This document shows positions 50,579 through 59,434 of a stretch of DNA of 64,000 nucleotides, piece after piece. The stretch comes from Bacteroidales bacterium. Lineage in GTDB: Bacteria > Bacteroidota > Bacteroidia > Bacteroidales > F082. The position numbers were made by a program, and so were the translations under genes. Position 1 is the first letter of the stretch. Each line of letters begins with the position of its first letter. The DNA lies in the NCBI GenBank assembly GCA_016284305.1, contig JAEEON010000074.1, positions 62,001 to 126,000 of the forward strand, given 5' to 3'. Below the pieces are notes generated by a model. It was not told where the DNA came from. It saw only the letters and a list, made by a program, of their open reading frames with translations, and did not search any database.

Positions 50579-51613
50579 ATGGAGAAAAAAGACCTTCTGA
50601 AAGATGTTGTTGAACACATCGACATCAAGAGCTACGACTCGACCCAACTGATCAATGCCATGCGCAAAATGTCGTTCACCTCGCGTGACACGGCCCGTGC
50701 CGCCGACATTCTTTGCCAGATGATCGCTGAGAAAGACTGCACCAACATCCTCACCATTGCCGGTTCGACTTCGGCTGCCGGCTGCATGCAGGTTTATGTA
50801 GAGATGGTGAAGAACAAGATGATTGACGCCGTGGTCTCCACCGGTGCTTCCATCATCGACATGGACCTCTTCGAGGCCTTAGGTTACAAGCATTACATCG
50901 GCACCAAGGAGAACGTCATCCCCGACACCAAGCTGCGTGAGCTCTACATCGACCGTATCTATGACACCTTCATCGACGAGGAAGAGCTGCAAGCTTGCGA
51001 CCAGGCAACCTGCGACGTCGCTGACACCCTCGAATGCCGTCCTTACAGCAGCCGTGAGTTCCTCTATGAGGTGGGCAAATGGCTCGCCAACGGTCATGGC
51101 GTGAAGAAGGAAAGCCTTATCCAGACCTGCTACGAATGCGGCGTGCCGATCTTCTGCCCCGCTTTCAGCGACTCTTCAGCAGGCTTCGGCATCGGCAAGC
51201 ACCAATGGCTGCGCAAGCAAGCCGGTAAACCCTATGTGAGCATCGACTCGGTGGCCGACTTCCTTGAACTCACCCAGATCAAGATGGCCAGCCCACAGTC
51301 AGGCCTCTTCATGGTTGGCGGTGGCACGCCCAAGAACTTCGCACAAGACACCGTCGTCTGCGCTGAGATCCTCGGCCATGAGGTGCCTATGCACAAGTAT
51401 GCCATCCAAATCACCGTGGCCGACGTCCGCGACGGCGCCTGCTCCTCCTCCACCCTGCTCGAAGCTGGCTCATGGGGCAAAGTGAGCGAAGAACTCCAAC
51501 AGATGGTCTATGCCGAAGGCACCACCGTCATCCCCGCCATCGTCAGCTATGCCTACCATAACGCCGCTTGGCGCGATCGTGAGTACAAGAACTGGCAAAA
51601 ACTCTATAAATAA
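50579..51613 (+). CDS. deoxyhypusine-synthase-like protein
   Basis: The 344-residue protein belongs to the deoxyhypusine synthase family: TIAGSTSAAGCM, VVSTGASIIDMDLFEALG, PIFCPAFSDSSAGFGIG and MVGGGTPKNF, the last containing a Lys where the family has its catalytic Lys. Known of the family: bacterial members do not modify eIF5A; some (SpeY-type) make homospermidine or related polyamines by moving an aminobutyl group. The next gene encodes an arginase-like protein, in line with a polyamine pathway. The exact substrate is not readable. A heptamer hairpin follows its stop. Confidence 0.88.
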   Translation: MEKKDLLKDVVEHIDIKSYDSTQLINAMRKMSFTSRDTARAADILCQMIAEKDCTNILTIAGSTSAAGCMQVYVEMVKNKMIDAVVSTGASIIDMDLFEALGYKHYIGTKENVIPDTKLRELYIDRIYDTFIDEEELQACDQATCDVADTLECRPYSSREFLYEVGKWLANGHGVKKESLIQTCYECGVPIFCPAFSDSSAGFGIGKHQWLRKQAGKPYVSIDSVADFLELTQIKMASPQSGLFMVGGGTPKNFAQDTVVCAEILGHEVPMHKYAIQITVADVRDGACSSSTLLEAGSWGKVSEELQQMVYAEGTTVIPAIVSYAYHNAAWRDREYKNWQKLYK

Positions 51614-51695
51614 TTGAGAATTGAGAATTGAGAGGTGTTTTCTTACGAAAGCTACCTCTCAATTCTCACCTTTCACCTCTCACCTTTCACCTCCC
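51612..51695 (+). repeat. inverted heptamer arrays between two polyamine-type genes
   Basis: TTGAGAA units on the left face CACCTCT, CAATTCT, CACCTTT and CACCTCC units on the right. GAGAATTGAGAGGT (51623-51636) pairs perfectly over 14 bp with ACCTCTCAATTCTC (51654-51667). The right array runs up to the next ATG, so it forms that gene's leader. Confidence 0.88.
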
Positions 51696-52871
51696 ATGGA
51701 CATTAGCATGTTTCTTGAGCCTGTGCCGGACAAGTGTTTCACCAAGAATGTCCGTCCCGGGAAGAATACTTTCGGAGAAACCATCACCGTTTTTCGTGAC
51801 GAAGAGGATTTCCCCGAACTGGAAGGTTTTCAACTGGCCTTGATCGGCATCAAGGAAGAACGCGGTGCCATCGACAACCACGGATGTGCCGATGGCGCTG
51901 ACTATATCCGCAAAGCCTTCTACCAACTCTTCAATCATTGGGACAACATTAAAATTGTCGATCTCGGCAATATCAAGATTGGGCAAGAGATCACCGACAC
52001 CTACTACGCCCTCAACCAGGTGCTCACCGAACTCCTCAAAGAACATATCTTGCCCATCCTCTTCGGTGGCGGACAGGACATGACCTATCCCATGTACCAA
52101 GTCTATGAACCTACCGGAAAACTGGTCAACATCGCCACCATCGATCCCTTGTTCGACTTGGGCAACGACAACGAAGGCCTCAACTCACATTCCTATCTCA
52201 GCCATATCATCCTTCACCAACCCAACTTCCTATTCAACTTCACTAACATAGGATATCAATCATATTATGTTGATAATGAAAGTATTGAGTTGATGAAACA
52301 GCTGCTCTTCGACGTGTATCGCCTAGGCAACCTGAAGCAACACATCGAACTCACCGAACCGCTGATTCGCAATGCAAACATCCTCAGCATCGACATGAGT
52401 GCCATCCGTGCTGCCGATGCCCCAGGGGTGAAAAACGCCTCTCCCAACGGTTTCAACGGCGAAGAGGCCTGCCGAATGACCCGTTATGCCGGACTCAACT
52501 ACAAACTCTCTTCCATCGGCTTCTTCGAGTACAATCCTCATTACGACATCAACTCGCGTACTGCCAACCTCATTGCCGAGATGATGTGGTACTTCATCGA
52601 AGGCTACAGCAACAGGCAAGACGACCTTCCTACCACTGACAGCACCGATTTCAAACGCTACAACGTGCAAATCGGCGAAGGCGAAGAGAACGTCATCTTC
52701 CTTTGCCATAAAATCACCGGAAAATGGTGGATTGACATGTCGTTCATGCACCCCGACGATCCGCGCTATGAGCGGCACCACTTCATCCCCTGCTCAAGAG
52801 AGGACTATGAACAGGCTTTGAACAACGAGCTGCCCGACAAATGGTGGCAGTTCTACCAGAAATTGATGTGA
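51696..52871 (+). CDS. arginase/formimidoylglutamase-like protein with altered metal site
   Basis: From the ATG at 51696 (track start is in the repeat) the product has 391 residues and the ureohydrolase layout: [63 protein letters not shown]. The usual metal ligands are changed: GGDH becomes GGGQD, DAHxD becomes DPLFD, and DxD becomes DMS. Inference: it may not be a two-manganese hydrolase, or it may use other residues. It follows a deoxyhypusine-synthase-like gene and precedes ruvC by 5 nt. Such diverged members occur in Bacteroidota; a role in polyamine metabolism is likely but unproven. Confidence 0.78.
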   Translation: MDISMFLEPVPDKCFTKNVRPGKNTFGETITVFRDEEDFPELEGFQLALIGIKEERGAIDNHGCADGADYIRKAFYQLFNHWDNIKIVDLGNIKIGQEITDTYYALNQVLTELLKEHILPILFGGGQDMTYPMYQVYEPTGKLVNIATIDPLFDLGNDNEGLNSHSYLSHIILHQPNFLFNFTNIGYQSYYVDNESIELMKQLLFDVYRLGNLKQHIELTEPLIRNANILSIDMSAIRAADAPGVKNASPNGFNGEEACRMTRYAGLNYKLSSIGFFEYNPHYDINSRTANLIAEMMWYFIEGYSNRQDDLPTTDSTDFKRYNVQIGEGEENVIFLCHKITGKWWIDMSFMHPDDPRYERHHFIPCSREDYEQALNNELPDKWWQFYQKLM

Positions 52872-52876
52872 TCTCC

Positions 52877-53455
52877 ATGGAAACCGAGAAAATCATCTTA
52901 GGCATCGACCCTGGCACCATCGTGATGGGCTATGGACTCCTCCAACAGAAAGGCAAGGAGCTGAGCATCATCCGAATGGGTGTGTTAAAGCTAGGAAAGC
53001 TTGAAAACCAGGCACTTAAGCTAAAGAAGATTTTTGAGCGCATGTTGGAACTCATCGAGGAATACAAACCTGATGAGATGGCTATTGAGGCTCCGTTTTT
53101 CGGCAAAAACGTACAATCGATGCTCAAGTTAGGCCGAGCTCAAGGCGTGGCTATGGCCGCAGCTTTGTATCGCGACATCCCGATTTTCGAATATGCTCCT
53201 CGTACCATCAAACAGACCATCACCGGCAACGGCAGCGCCTCTAAGGAGCAAGTGTCGAAGATGCTGCAAGCCATGTTACGTTTCGACGAGATACCCGAGT
53301 TCTTTGATGCCACCGATGCTTTGGCAGCGGCAGTCTGTCATTACCTCGACCGAGGCAAGGACGTCAACTACACCAAGCCCAAAAAGAAACGAACCTCGTC
53401 CAGTGCTGACTGGGCGAAGTTCGTTATGGAAAACCCTAATAGAGTTGAAAGGTGA
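52877..53455 (+). CDS. ruvC: Holliday junction resolvase RuvC
   Basis: The start is the ATG at 52877 ([14 protein letters not shown]), 5 nt after the arginase-like stop. The 192-residue product has the RuvC catalytic acids in [17 protein letters not shown] and [13 protein letters not shown], with [14 protein letters not shown] between. It cuts Holliday junctions in recombinational repair with RuvAB. The last codons (VER-stop) are the left arm of an 18-bp hairpin made of heptamer repeats, which it shares with the convergent EF-G gene. Confidence 0.95.
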   Translation: METEKIILGIDPGTIVMGYGLLQQKGKELSIIRMGVLKLGKLENQALKLKKIFERMLELIEEYKPDEMAIEAPFFGKNVQSMLKLGRAQGVAMAAALYRDIPIFEYAPRTIKQTITGNGSASKEQVSKMLQAMLRFDEIPEFFDATDALAAAVCHYLDRGKDVNYTKPKKKRTSSSADWAKFVMENPNRVER

Positions 53456-53519
53456 AAGATGAAAGGTACCTATCGGTGTCCATCTTTCACCTTTCAACTT
53501 TCATCTTTCACCTTTCATC
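53444..53519. terminator. heptamer-repeat hairpin between ruvC and the EF-G gene
   Basis: GTTGAAAGGTGAAAGATG (53444-53461) pairs perfectly over 18 bp with CATCTTTCACCTTTCAAC (53481-53498), loop 19 nt. More units (TTTCATC, TTTCACC) run to 53519 and into the EF-G stop. It probably ends both convergent transcripts, although it lacks a long T-run. Confidence 0.75.
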
Positions 53520-55567
53520 TTCACAATCTCTTCCTGTTTATCCTTTGGAGTCGGAGTATATTGATAGAACTCCATCGAATAGTTGGCTCGACCTGAAGTG
53601 AGGTTACGGAGTGCGGTGGCATAGCCAAACATCTCCATCAGCGGCACGAAGGCATCGAGTTTCTGTGAACCCTTGCGGAAACGGCGCATGTTCTCGATGC
53701 GACCGCGACGTTTGTTGATGTCACCGGTCACATTGCCGATGTAGTCGTCGGGGGTGTTGATCTCCACCTTCATCATGGGTTCAAGCAACACGGGACTAGC
53801 TTTCATGAAGGCTTGTTTGAAGCACATCTGGGCGCAGAGTTGGAAAGCCATGTCGCTTGAATCGACAGGGTGTGAACTACCGTCAACGAGCACGCATTTC
53901 ACATCGACCACTGGATATCCGGCAAATGGACCTTTGAGCATGGCTGCGGCCAAGCCTTTTTCCACCGAAGGGATGTATTCCTTCGGGACGACGCCACCTT
54001 TGCTGATATCGATGAACTCGAAGCCCTTGCCTGGGTTCGGTTCAAAGCGGATGACGGTATGTGCGTATTGACCCTTGCCACCCGTCTGTTTCACAAACTT
54101 GTAGTTACATTCGAACGGTGCGGTGATGGTCTCACGGAACGATACCGACGGAGCGCCTACCGACACCGGCACCTTAAACTCGGTGTTGATACGGTCAACG
54201 ATAATCTCAAGGTGCAACTCGCCCATGCCAGCGATAATGGTTTCTTCCGTCTCCTCGTCGAAATGGGCACGGAATGACGGATCTTCATTACAGAGCTTGG
54301 CCAAAGCTTCGCTGAGCTTGCTGCGGTTTTTCTTGTCTTCGAGGTTGACTTTCATCTCGATAACCGCTGGTGGGATATGGATGTTTTCGAGCATCAACGG
54401 GGCTTTCTCGTCGCACAGTGTATCGCCCGTACGGGTGAGTTTCATGCCCACGAGGGCTACGATTTCGCCCGGACCGGCCTCATTGATCTCTTCACGTTCC
54501 TTGGCTTTGATACGGAAGATACGTCCCACACGCTCACTCTTTCCTTTATTGGTGTTAAACACGCTCATGCCGTTGACAAGCTTGCCGCTGAAGATACGGA
54601 TGAAGGTCTGTTGACCCACGTAAGGATCGTTGATGAGTTTGAAGGCCAGGGCGGAGAAAGGCTCGTTCTCCGAAGGGTTGCGTTGGCAGGTCTTTTCCTC
54701 GTTATAAGGATCATGTGCGATGACGGCGCCGAGGTCTTTTGGCGACGGAAGGTAATCGACGATGGCGTCGAGCAGCAGCTGGATGCCTTTGTTCTTATAG
54801 GCGGCACCACAGAGCACGGGCACCATCATCAGCTTGATGGTGGCTTTGCGGATGGCCGACATCAGCAGGGCAGTAGGGATTTCCTTGTCATCAAGGTAAA
54901 GTTCGGCCACATCGTCGTCGAGGTCTGCCACTTTCTCTATCAAGTTACGGCGAGCGACGAGGGCTTGCTCCATCATCTGCTCTGGGATGGGGCCAACAAT
55001 ACGTTCTTTTTCGCGGAACTGAACCGAGTTCATCTGCACCAGGTCGATCATGCCTTCAAAGGAGGACTCAGCTCCGATGGGGAGATGCAACGGCACGGCA
55101 TTAGCTCCAAGGTATTTGTTCATTTGGTTGACCACTTCGTTGAAGTCGGCGCCAGTACGGTCCATTTTGTTGACGAAGGCGATGCGGGGCACGCGGTATT
55201 TGTCGGCTTGGTTCCACACCGTTTCCGACTGAGGCTCCACGCCGCCGACGGCGCAAAACACAGCGACCATGCCGTCGATGACACGCAACGAGCGTTCCAC
55301 CTCGACAGTGAAGTCAACGTGACCGGGAGTATCGATAAGGTTGATTTGATGATCGTTCCAATGGGCGGTGATGGCCGCCGATGCGATAGTGATGCCGCGT
55401 TCCTGCTCCTGCTTCATGAAGTCCATGGTGGCTTGGCCATCATGGGTCTCACCCACCTTGCGGTTGACACCGGTGAAAAACAGAATGCGTTCTGAAACCG
55501 TAGTTTTTCCTGCATCGATATGGGCTGCAATACCGATGTTGCGGAGTTTGGAAATGTTCTGACTCAT
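53501..55567 (-). CDS. fusA: elongation factor G (probably a second, non-str-operon copy)
   Basis: The 688-residue GTPase is full length: G1 AHIDAGKT (15-22), switch region [15 protein letters not shown]3 DTPGHVDF, G4 NKMD, then EF-G domains II-V ([44 protein letters not shown]). It drives translocation and, in some paralogues, only ribosome recycling. It stands alone, convergent with ruvC, not beside rpsL/rpsG/tuf, so a second EF-G elsewhere is likely. All GTPase motifs are intact, unlike the GTPase-dead EF-G2 of Bacteroides. Its last residues (MKGER) are encoded by heptamer repeats. Confidence 0.92.
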   Translation of the reverse strand: MSQNISKLRNIGIAAHIDAGKTTVSERILFFTGVNRKVGETHDGQATMDFMKQEQERGITIASAAITAHWNDHQINLIDTPGHVDFTVEVERSLRVIDGMVAVFCAVGGVEPQSETVWNQADKYRVPRIAFVNKMDRTGADFNEVVNQMNKYLGANAVPLHLPIGAESSFEGMIDLVQMNSVQFREKERIVGPIPEQMMEQALVARRNLIEKVADLDDDVAELYLDDKEIPTALLMSAIRKATIKLMMVPVLCGAAYKNKGIQLLLDAIVDYLPSPKDLGAVIAHDPYNEEKTCQRNPSENEPFSALAFKLINDPYVGQQTFIRIFSGKLVNGMSVFNTNKGKSERVGRIFRIKAKEREEINEAGPGEIVALVGMKLTRTGDTLCDEKAPLMLENIHIPPAVIEMKVNLEDKKNRSKLSEALAKLCNEDPSFRAHFDEETEETIIAGMGELHLEIIVDRINTEFKVPVSVGAPSVSFRETITAPFECNYKFVKQTGGKGQYAHTVIRFEPNPGKGFEFIDISKGGVVPKEYIPSVEKGLAAAMLKGPFAGYPVVDVKCVLVDGSSHPVDSSDMAFQLCAQMCFKQAFMKASPVLLEPMMKVEINTPDDYIGNVTGDINKRRGRIENMRRFRKGSQKLDAFVPLMEMFGYATALRNLTSGRANYSMEFYQYTPTPKDKQEEIVKMKGER

Positions 55568-55608
55568 GGGATTGAAAATGGAATGTTTTTTGTAGTATAT
55601 TGGGGCTG

Positions 55609-55616
55609 CAAAATTA
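55609..55616 (-). promoter_or_regulatory. -7 box of the EF-G gene
   Basis: The minus strand reads TAATTTTG, 41 nt before the ATG at 55567. It overlaps the short leader of the divergent PspC gene. Confidence 0.6.
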
Positions 55617-55624
55617 CAAATAAA

Positions 55625-55828
55625 ATGGCTGACTACAAAAAACTTTATCGTTCGAGAGACAAGAAATTGTGCGGTGTCTGTGGTGGACTCGCCGAGTACT
55701 TTGATTTGGACCCTACATTGCTTCGTTTGCTGTGGATCATCCTTACCTTTGCAAGTTGCTCGTTAGGCCTCATCGCCTATCTCGTATGCGCCTTGATCGT
55801 GCCACAGAAGCCTGACAACATGGCATGA
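55625..55828 (+). CDS. PspC domain protein
   Basis: The start is the ATG at 55625 ([14 protein letters not shown]). The track start lies in the EF-G gene. The 67-residue product is a single PspC domain: [28 protein letters not shown] and a second hydrophobic stretch ending ALIVPQKP. Known of the family: inner-membrane proteins linked to the envelope stress (Psp) response. It is convergent with the next gene, whose stop is 3 nt away. Confidence 0.9.
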   Translation: MADYKKLYRSRDKKLCGVCGGLAEYFDLDPTLLRLLWIILTFASCSLGLIAYLVCALIVPQKPDNMA

Positions 55829-55831
55829 GTC

Positions 55832-56458
55832 TTACCAGATATCCGACCACGTGACTGAAATCACGTGGTTGGTTGATTTTTCCATTTCCTTAAACACGTT
55901 GGAGAAGCCGTAGGTGTAGCGTAGTTCCACAAACCAATAGCTTACCGCAACAGTGAGTCCATAGTCGATTCTATTGAAGCTACCTATGGCCCACGGTGTA
56001 ATGGTCTGGACGGTTTTACGTGGATCCTTTACGGATTCCACGGCATCGCCTTTCAGGCAGAAACCAATTTGTGGTCCCACCCGAAGACGTATCAACTTCG
56101 ATTCATCTTCGTCATCAGGAGTCCATTTCCTAAAATAGAAATTAAACAGCAACGGAATATTGATGTACGACGATTTTTCCATGATTCGCAACTTGTTGCC
56201 ATTGTCAAGAATGCCTTGTTTGGAGCTGGTCCCCTGTCTTGAATAGATGACATCGAGTTCAGCACCGACGATGAAGTGTTCAGGAATCAAAGCCACTCGG
56301 AATCCGAAACAGAAGTCCGTACGAAAGCGTGTAGTGTCGAAGTCGGTGAGACTCATCGTGGAAAAAGTCGGACCCAAAATGAGCCCTCCTCCAAGACGCT
56401 GGGCTTGGAGACAACCCATCAAGAAGAGACACAAAACAAAAAAAACACAGCGGCGCAT
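55832..56458 (-). CDS. outer-membrane beta-barrel protein (PorT-like family)
   Basis: From the ATG at 56458 the 208-residue product has a signal peptide (RRCVFFVLCLFLMGCLQAQ) and barrel strands: GGGLILGPTFSTM, FCFGFRVALIPEHFIVGAELDVIYSRQG, INIPLLFNFYFRKW, LRVGPQIGFCLKG, DYGLTVAVSYWFVELRYTYGFSNV. The last strand reaches the C-terminus. The track start at 56677 lies inside the divergent GH3 gene. The plan fits the OMP_b-brl_2/PorT-like proteins of Bacteroidota. The role is unknown. Confidence 0.8.
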   Translation of the reverse strand: MRRCVFFVLCLFLMGCLQAQRLGGGLILGPTFSTMSLTDFDTTRFRTDFCFGFRVALIPEHFIVGAELDVIYSRQGTSSKQGILDNGNKLRIMEKSSYINIPLLFNFYFRKWTPDDEDESKLIRLRVGPQIGFCLKGDAVESVKDPRKTVQTITPWAIGSFNRIDYGLTVAVSYWFVELRYTYGFSNVFKEMEKSTNHVISVTWSDIW

Positions 56459-56502
56459 GATCGTGGTTTTAATAATCCGTTGTGCAAAACTAAAACTTTT
56501 TC

Positions 56503-56510
56503 TATTTTTG
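56503..56510 (+). promoter_or_regulatory. -7 box of the GH3 gene
   Basis: TATTTTTG lies 24 nt before the ATG at 56535 and supports that start. Confidence 0.65.
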
Positions 56511-56534
56511 CAGTTTAATTCGTTTTTATTTTTT

Positions 56535-58091
56535 ATGGCATCCCAACTTTTTGGTACAATCATCAAGACCGCGGCGGAACTGAAAAACATCCCTGTGGAG
56601 CTGAAGCAAAAAACGATTCGCCCTGTAAAGGCACAGGAACGAGAGTTGAAGAAGCTGCTCCGCAAAGCCCAGTTCACCGATTTTGGAAGGCATTATCATT
56701 TTTCGGAAATCCTGTTGTCAAGAAACGTCACGGAGAAATTCCGCCAGATGGTGCCTGTTTTCGACTATAACAAGATGCACGATGAATGGTGGTATCGTTC
56801 CCTCAACGGGGAGCACAATGTCACTTGGCCGGGCAAAATCAAGTATTTCGCATTGAGCAGCGGCACTTCGGAAGCATCGAGCAAATACATCCCCATCACC
56901 CGTGAGTTGAACAGCAAGATCACCAAGGCGAGTATCCGACAGCTGGTGTCGGCCGTGCGGTACGACTTCCCAGTGGATTTCTACAAGCGTGGCGTGCTGA
57001 TGATCGGTGGCAGCACCGACCTATCTTACAGCCGCAAAGGTGGATTCTATGCTGGCGACTTGTCGGGCATCTCCGCAGGACGTATCCCAAAATGGTTTGA
57101 GTTCTTCTACAAGCCTGGACAACGCATCTCCAAAATCAAGGACTGGTCGGAGAAACTCGACGAGATGGTGAAAGCCGCTCCCAGCTGGGACATCGGTGTC
57201 ATGGTGGGCGTTCCTGCCTGGGTGCAGATCCTGCTCGAACGCATCATCAAAGAATATCACCTGAAGACCATCCACGACATCTGGCCCAACCTCACCGTCT
57301 ATGTCCATAGCGGCGTGGCCTTCGCTCCTTACGAGAAGAGTTTTGAGCGACTGTTTGGCAAGGAAGTCATCTACGTGGAGAGCTACCTGGCCTCCGAAGG
57401 CTATATCGCCTATCAGGTCGATCTCAAAAAAAGGGTGATGCAATTGCTCGTTGACAACGGAATCTATTTCGAGTTCGTTCCTTTTAACGAGAAAAACTTC
57501 GACGAGAACGGTAATATCATCGAACATCCCGAAACGTTAACCTTGAGTGAGGTCCAGGAGAACACCGATTATGCCCTCTTGCTCTCCACCTGCGCGGGCA
57601 CTTGGCGTTATCTTATCGGTGACACCATCAAATTCCTCAATAAGGAACGGTGTGACATCGTCATTACCGGCCGTACCAAGCAGTTCCTGAGTATCACTGG
57701 GGAACATCTGTCGCAAGACAACATGACCCAAGCCGTAGAGATGTTGGCTGAAGATCTTGGTGTCAGCATTACCGAGTTCACCGTAGCCGGCATCAAGCAC
57801 GACACCATGTATGCCCACCATTGGTATCTTGGCACTGACGACGTCATCGATCCCCAGGAGGCCATCAAGAAGATTGACAGTTATCTTTGCAAACTCAACG
57901 ACGACTATGCAGTGGAGCGCACCGAAGCCATCAAAGAGCTGTTTATCGACGTGCTGCCTACCCATGTCTTTTACAACTTCATGGAGGAACGCATCGGCAA
58001 ATGGGGCGGTGCCACCAAGTTCCCCAGGGTGCTCAAAGGAAAACGTTATGAAATGTGGATCGATTATCTAACTAATTTGAAATCATCATGA
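56535..58091 (+). CDS. GH3 family acyl-amido synthetase-like protein
   Basis: From the ATG at 56535 (track start 279 nt upstream is inside the divergent gene) the product has 518 residues and the GH3 plan of the ANL adenylating enzymes: YFALSSGTSEASSKYIPIT (ATP loop), YVESYLASEGYIAYQ, LLLSTCAGTWRYLIGDTIKF, ITGRTKQFLSITGEHLS. Known of the family: plant GH3 enzymes join amino acids to hormones; bacterial ones are widespread in Bacteroidota, with unknown substrates. Its stop overlaps the start of the LysE-like gene by 4 nt. Confidence 0.88.
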   Translation: MASQLFGTIIKTAAELKNIPVELKQKTIRPVKAQERELKKLLRKAQFTDFGRHYHFSEILLSRNVTEKFRQMVPVFDYNKMHDEWWYRSLNGEHNVTWPGKIKYFALSSGTSEASSKYIPITRELNSKITKASIRQLVSAVRYDFPVDFYKRGVLMIGGSTDLSYSRKGGFYAGDLSGISAGRIPKWFEFFYKPGQRISKIKDWSEKLDEMVKAAPSWDIGVMVGVPAWVQILLERIIKEYHLKTIHDIWPNLTVYVHSGVAFAPYEKSFERLFGKEVIYVESYLASEGYIAYQVDLKKRVMQLLVDNGIYFEFVPFNEKNFDENGNIIEHPETLTLSEVQENTDYALLLSTCAGTWRYLIGDTIKFLNKERCDIVITGRTKQFLSITGEHLSQDNMTQAVEMLAEDLGVSITEFTVAGIKHDTMYAHHWYLGTDDVIDPQEAIKKIDSYLCKLNDDYAVERTEAIKELFIDVLPTHVFYNFMEERIGKWGGATKFPRVLKGKRYEMWIDYLTNLKSS

Positions 58092-58771
58092 AATTCATCT
58101 TTGATGCCATCGTATTAGGACTTACCCTATCCATCGTCTTCGGCTTTGGACCAGCGTTCATCACATTGATCCAGACCAGCATCCATCGTGGTTTCCGCTC
58201 GGCAGCCTGGTTCGCCATGGGTGTATGCCTTAACGATGTGCTGATGGTGGCCCTGTGCGTGCTGACTTCCATCCAGGTGGTGGCCAACAACGATCGCGAG
58301 ATGTTCTTCTTCAGTATCGGCGCTGGCATCATCCTTATCCTATTTGGAATCTTCACCTACACCCGAAAGGTCAAGGAAGACAACTTCAAAGGCATCAAAG
58401 AACGAACCGATGAAATCATCGACGAAAACAAGGAACGCTACAAGAATGAAGACGACACTCCGAAATGGTTCGTGTTTCTTGGCAAAGGCTTCGTACTCAA
58501 CATTCTCAATCCTTTCGTATGGATCTTTTGGTTTAGCACCGTGGCCATCACCGCAGGCAACATGGAGGGCAACAAGCTCCATATCCTGCTGTTTTTCGCC
58601 ATCGTATTGGGCACCTGCCTGGGGTGCGACCTGCTAAAAGCCAAAGGGGCTTCTTTTTTGAAACGTTTCTTCAACGCAAAACGCATTCGAATATTAAACA
58701 TCGTTATCGGTGTCGGACTGGTATTGTTTGGCCTTTATTTCATCATCAGCGGCATCGTCAAGTTCTTATAA
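58088..58771 (+). CDS. LysE family translocator
   Basis: The 227-residue membrane protein has about six hydrophobic segments and the LysE/RhtB pattern: GFGPAFITLIQTSIHRGFRSAAWFAMGV at the N-terminus and FVLNILNPFVWIFWFSTVA in the middle. A longer charged cytoplasmic loop (about 95-125) is unusual in length. Known of the family: exporters of amino acids and related compounds. It is coupled to the GH3-like gene by a 4-nt overlap, which suggests it may export the product of that enzyme. Confidence 0.88.
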   Translation: MKFIFDAIVLGLTLSIVFGFGPAFITLIQTSIHRGFRSAAWFAMGVCLNDVLMVALCVLTSIQVVANNDREMFFFSIGAGIILILFGIFTYTRKVKEDNFKGIKERTDEIIDENKERYKNEDDTPKWFVFLGKGFVLNILNPFVWIFWFSTVAITAGNMEGNKLHILLFFAIVLGTCLGCDLLKAKGASFLKRFFNAKRIRILNIVIGVGLVLFGLYFIISGIVKFL

Positions 58772-58789
58772 TTCAAAAAACAAAGTGAA

Positions 58790-59434
58790 ATGGAAAATAA
58801 AGTGAAATTCAACTGGAGCAATTTCTTGGTCGGCGGTTTGATCGCCTTAGTATATGGAATATTGGCCTTGTTGCTCCCCCAAGGGATCATTGGGACAATT
58901 GTAACCTTCTTTGGCATAGCCCTCATCATCGCCGGCGTTATTGGGATTTTGATTGCCATCAGCCGCAAGAAAAAAGAGCGTCCGTGGGGCATGTTGCTGT
59001 TTGAGTCCATTGTGATGATCCTTTTGGGTATCGCCGCTATCGTATGGTCGGAAAAGACCGTTGATATGCTCATTATCATTATAGGTGTATGGGTTGCGGT
59101 TATAGGCCTCATGCAGTTGATTTCATTGCTCTCCTTGTCGAAATTCGTCTATAAGACCTTCTACATCATTTGCAGCATCCTGGCAATTGTGTTTGGTTTC
59201 CTGATGATTCTTCGCCCCTTCGAGTCGCTCCAGTTCTTCGTCAAGATAACGGGTGCTGTCGCCTTGGTGGTGGGCATCTTGACCATCATGTTTTCTTTGG
59301 CTTTACGCAGCCTTCAGGGGAAGATCAACAAGAAACTGAATCAAGCAGCTCCTGCGGAGACCATTGAGGATGTGGAAGCCGAAGTAGTGGAAGATGACAA
59401 GGTGGTGGAGGATGCCGAGATCATCGAGGAGTAA
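58790..59434 (+). CDS. DUF308 (HdeD-like) membrane protein
   Basis: The 214-residue protein has six hydrophobic segments in three similar pairs (FLVGGLIALVYGILALLLPQG, LLFESIVMILLGIAAIVWSEK, FYIICSILAIVFGFLMILRPF), the repeat plan of DUF308/HdeD. The C-terminal tail is acidic (EDVEAEVVEDDKVVEDAEIIEE). HdeD in E. coli is linked to acid resistance; the role here is unknown. Its end overlaps the convergent recJ by 14 nt. Confidence 0.88.
   Translation: MENKVKFNWSNFLVGGLIALVYGILALLLPQGIIGTIVTFFGIALIIAGVIGILIAISRKKKERPWGMLLFESIVMILLGIAAIVWSEKTVDMLIIIIGVWVAVIGLMQLISLLSLSKFVYKTFYIICSILAIVFGFLMILRPFESLQFFVKITGAVALVVGILTIMFSLALRSLQGKINKKLNQAAPAETIEDVEAEVVEDDKVVEDAEIIEE

Noticed and set aside
54377-55495. 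372-residue plus-strand ORF
   Set aside because: Antisense shadow of the EF-G gene, which has all family motifs on the other strand.
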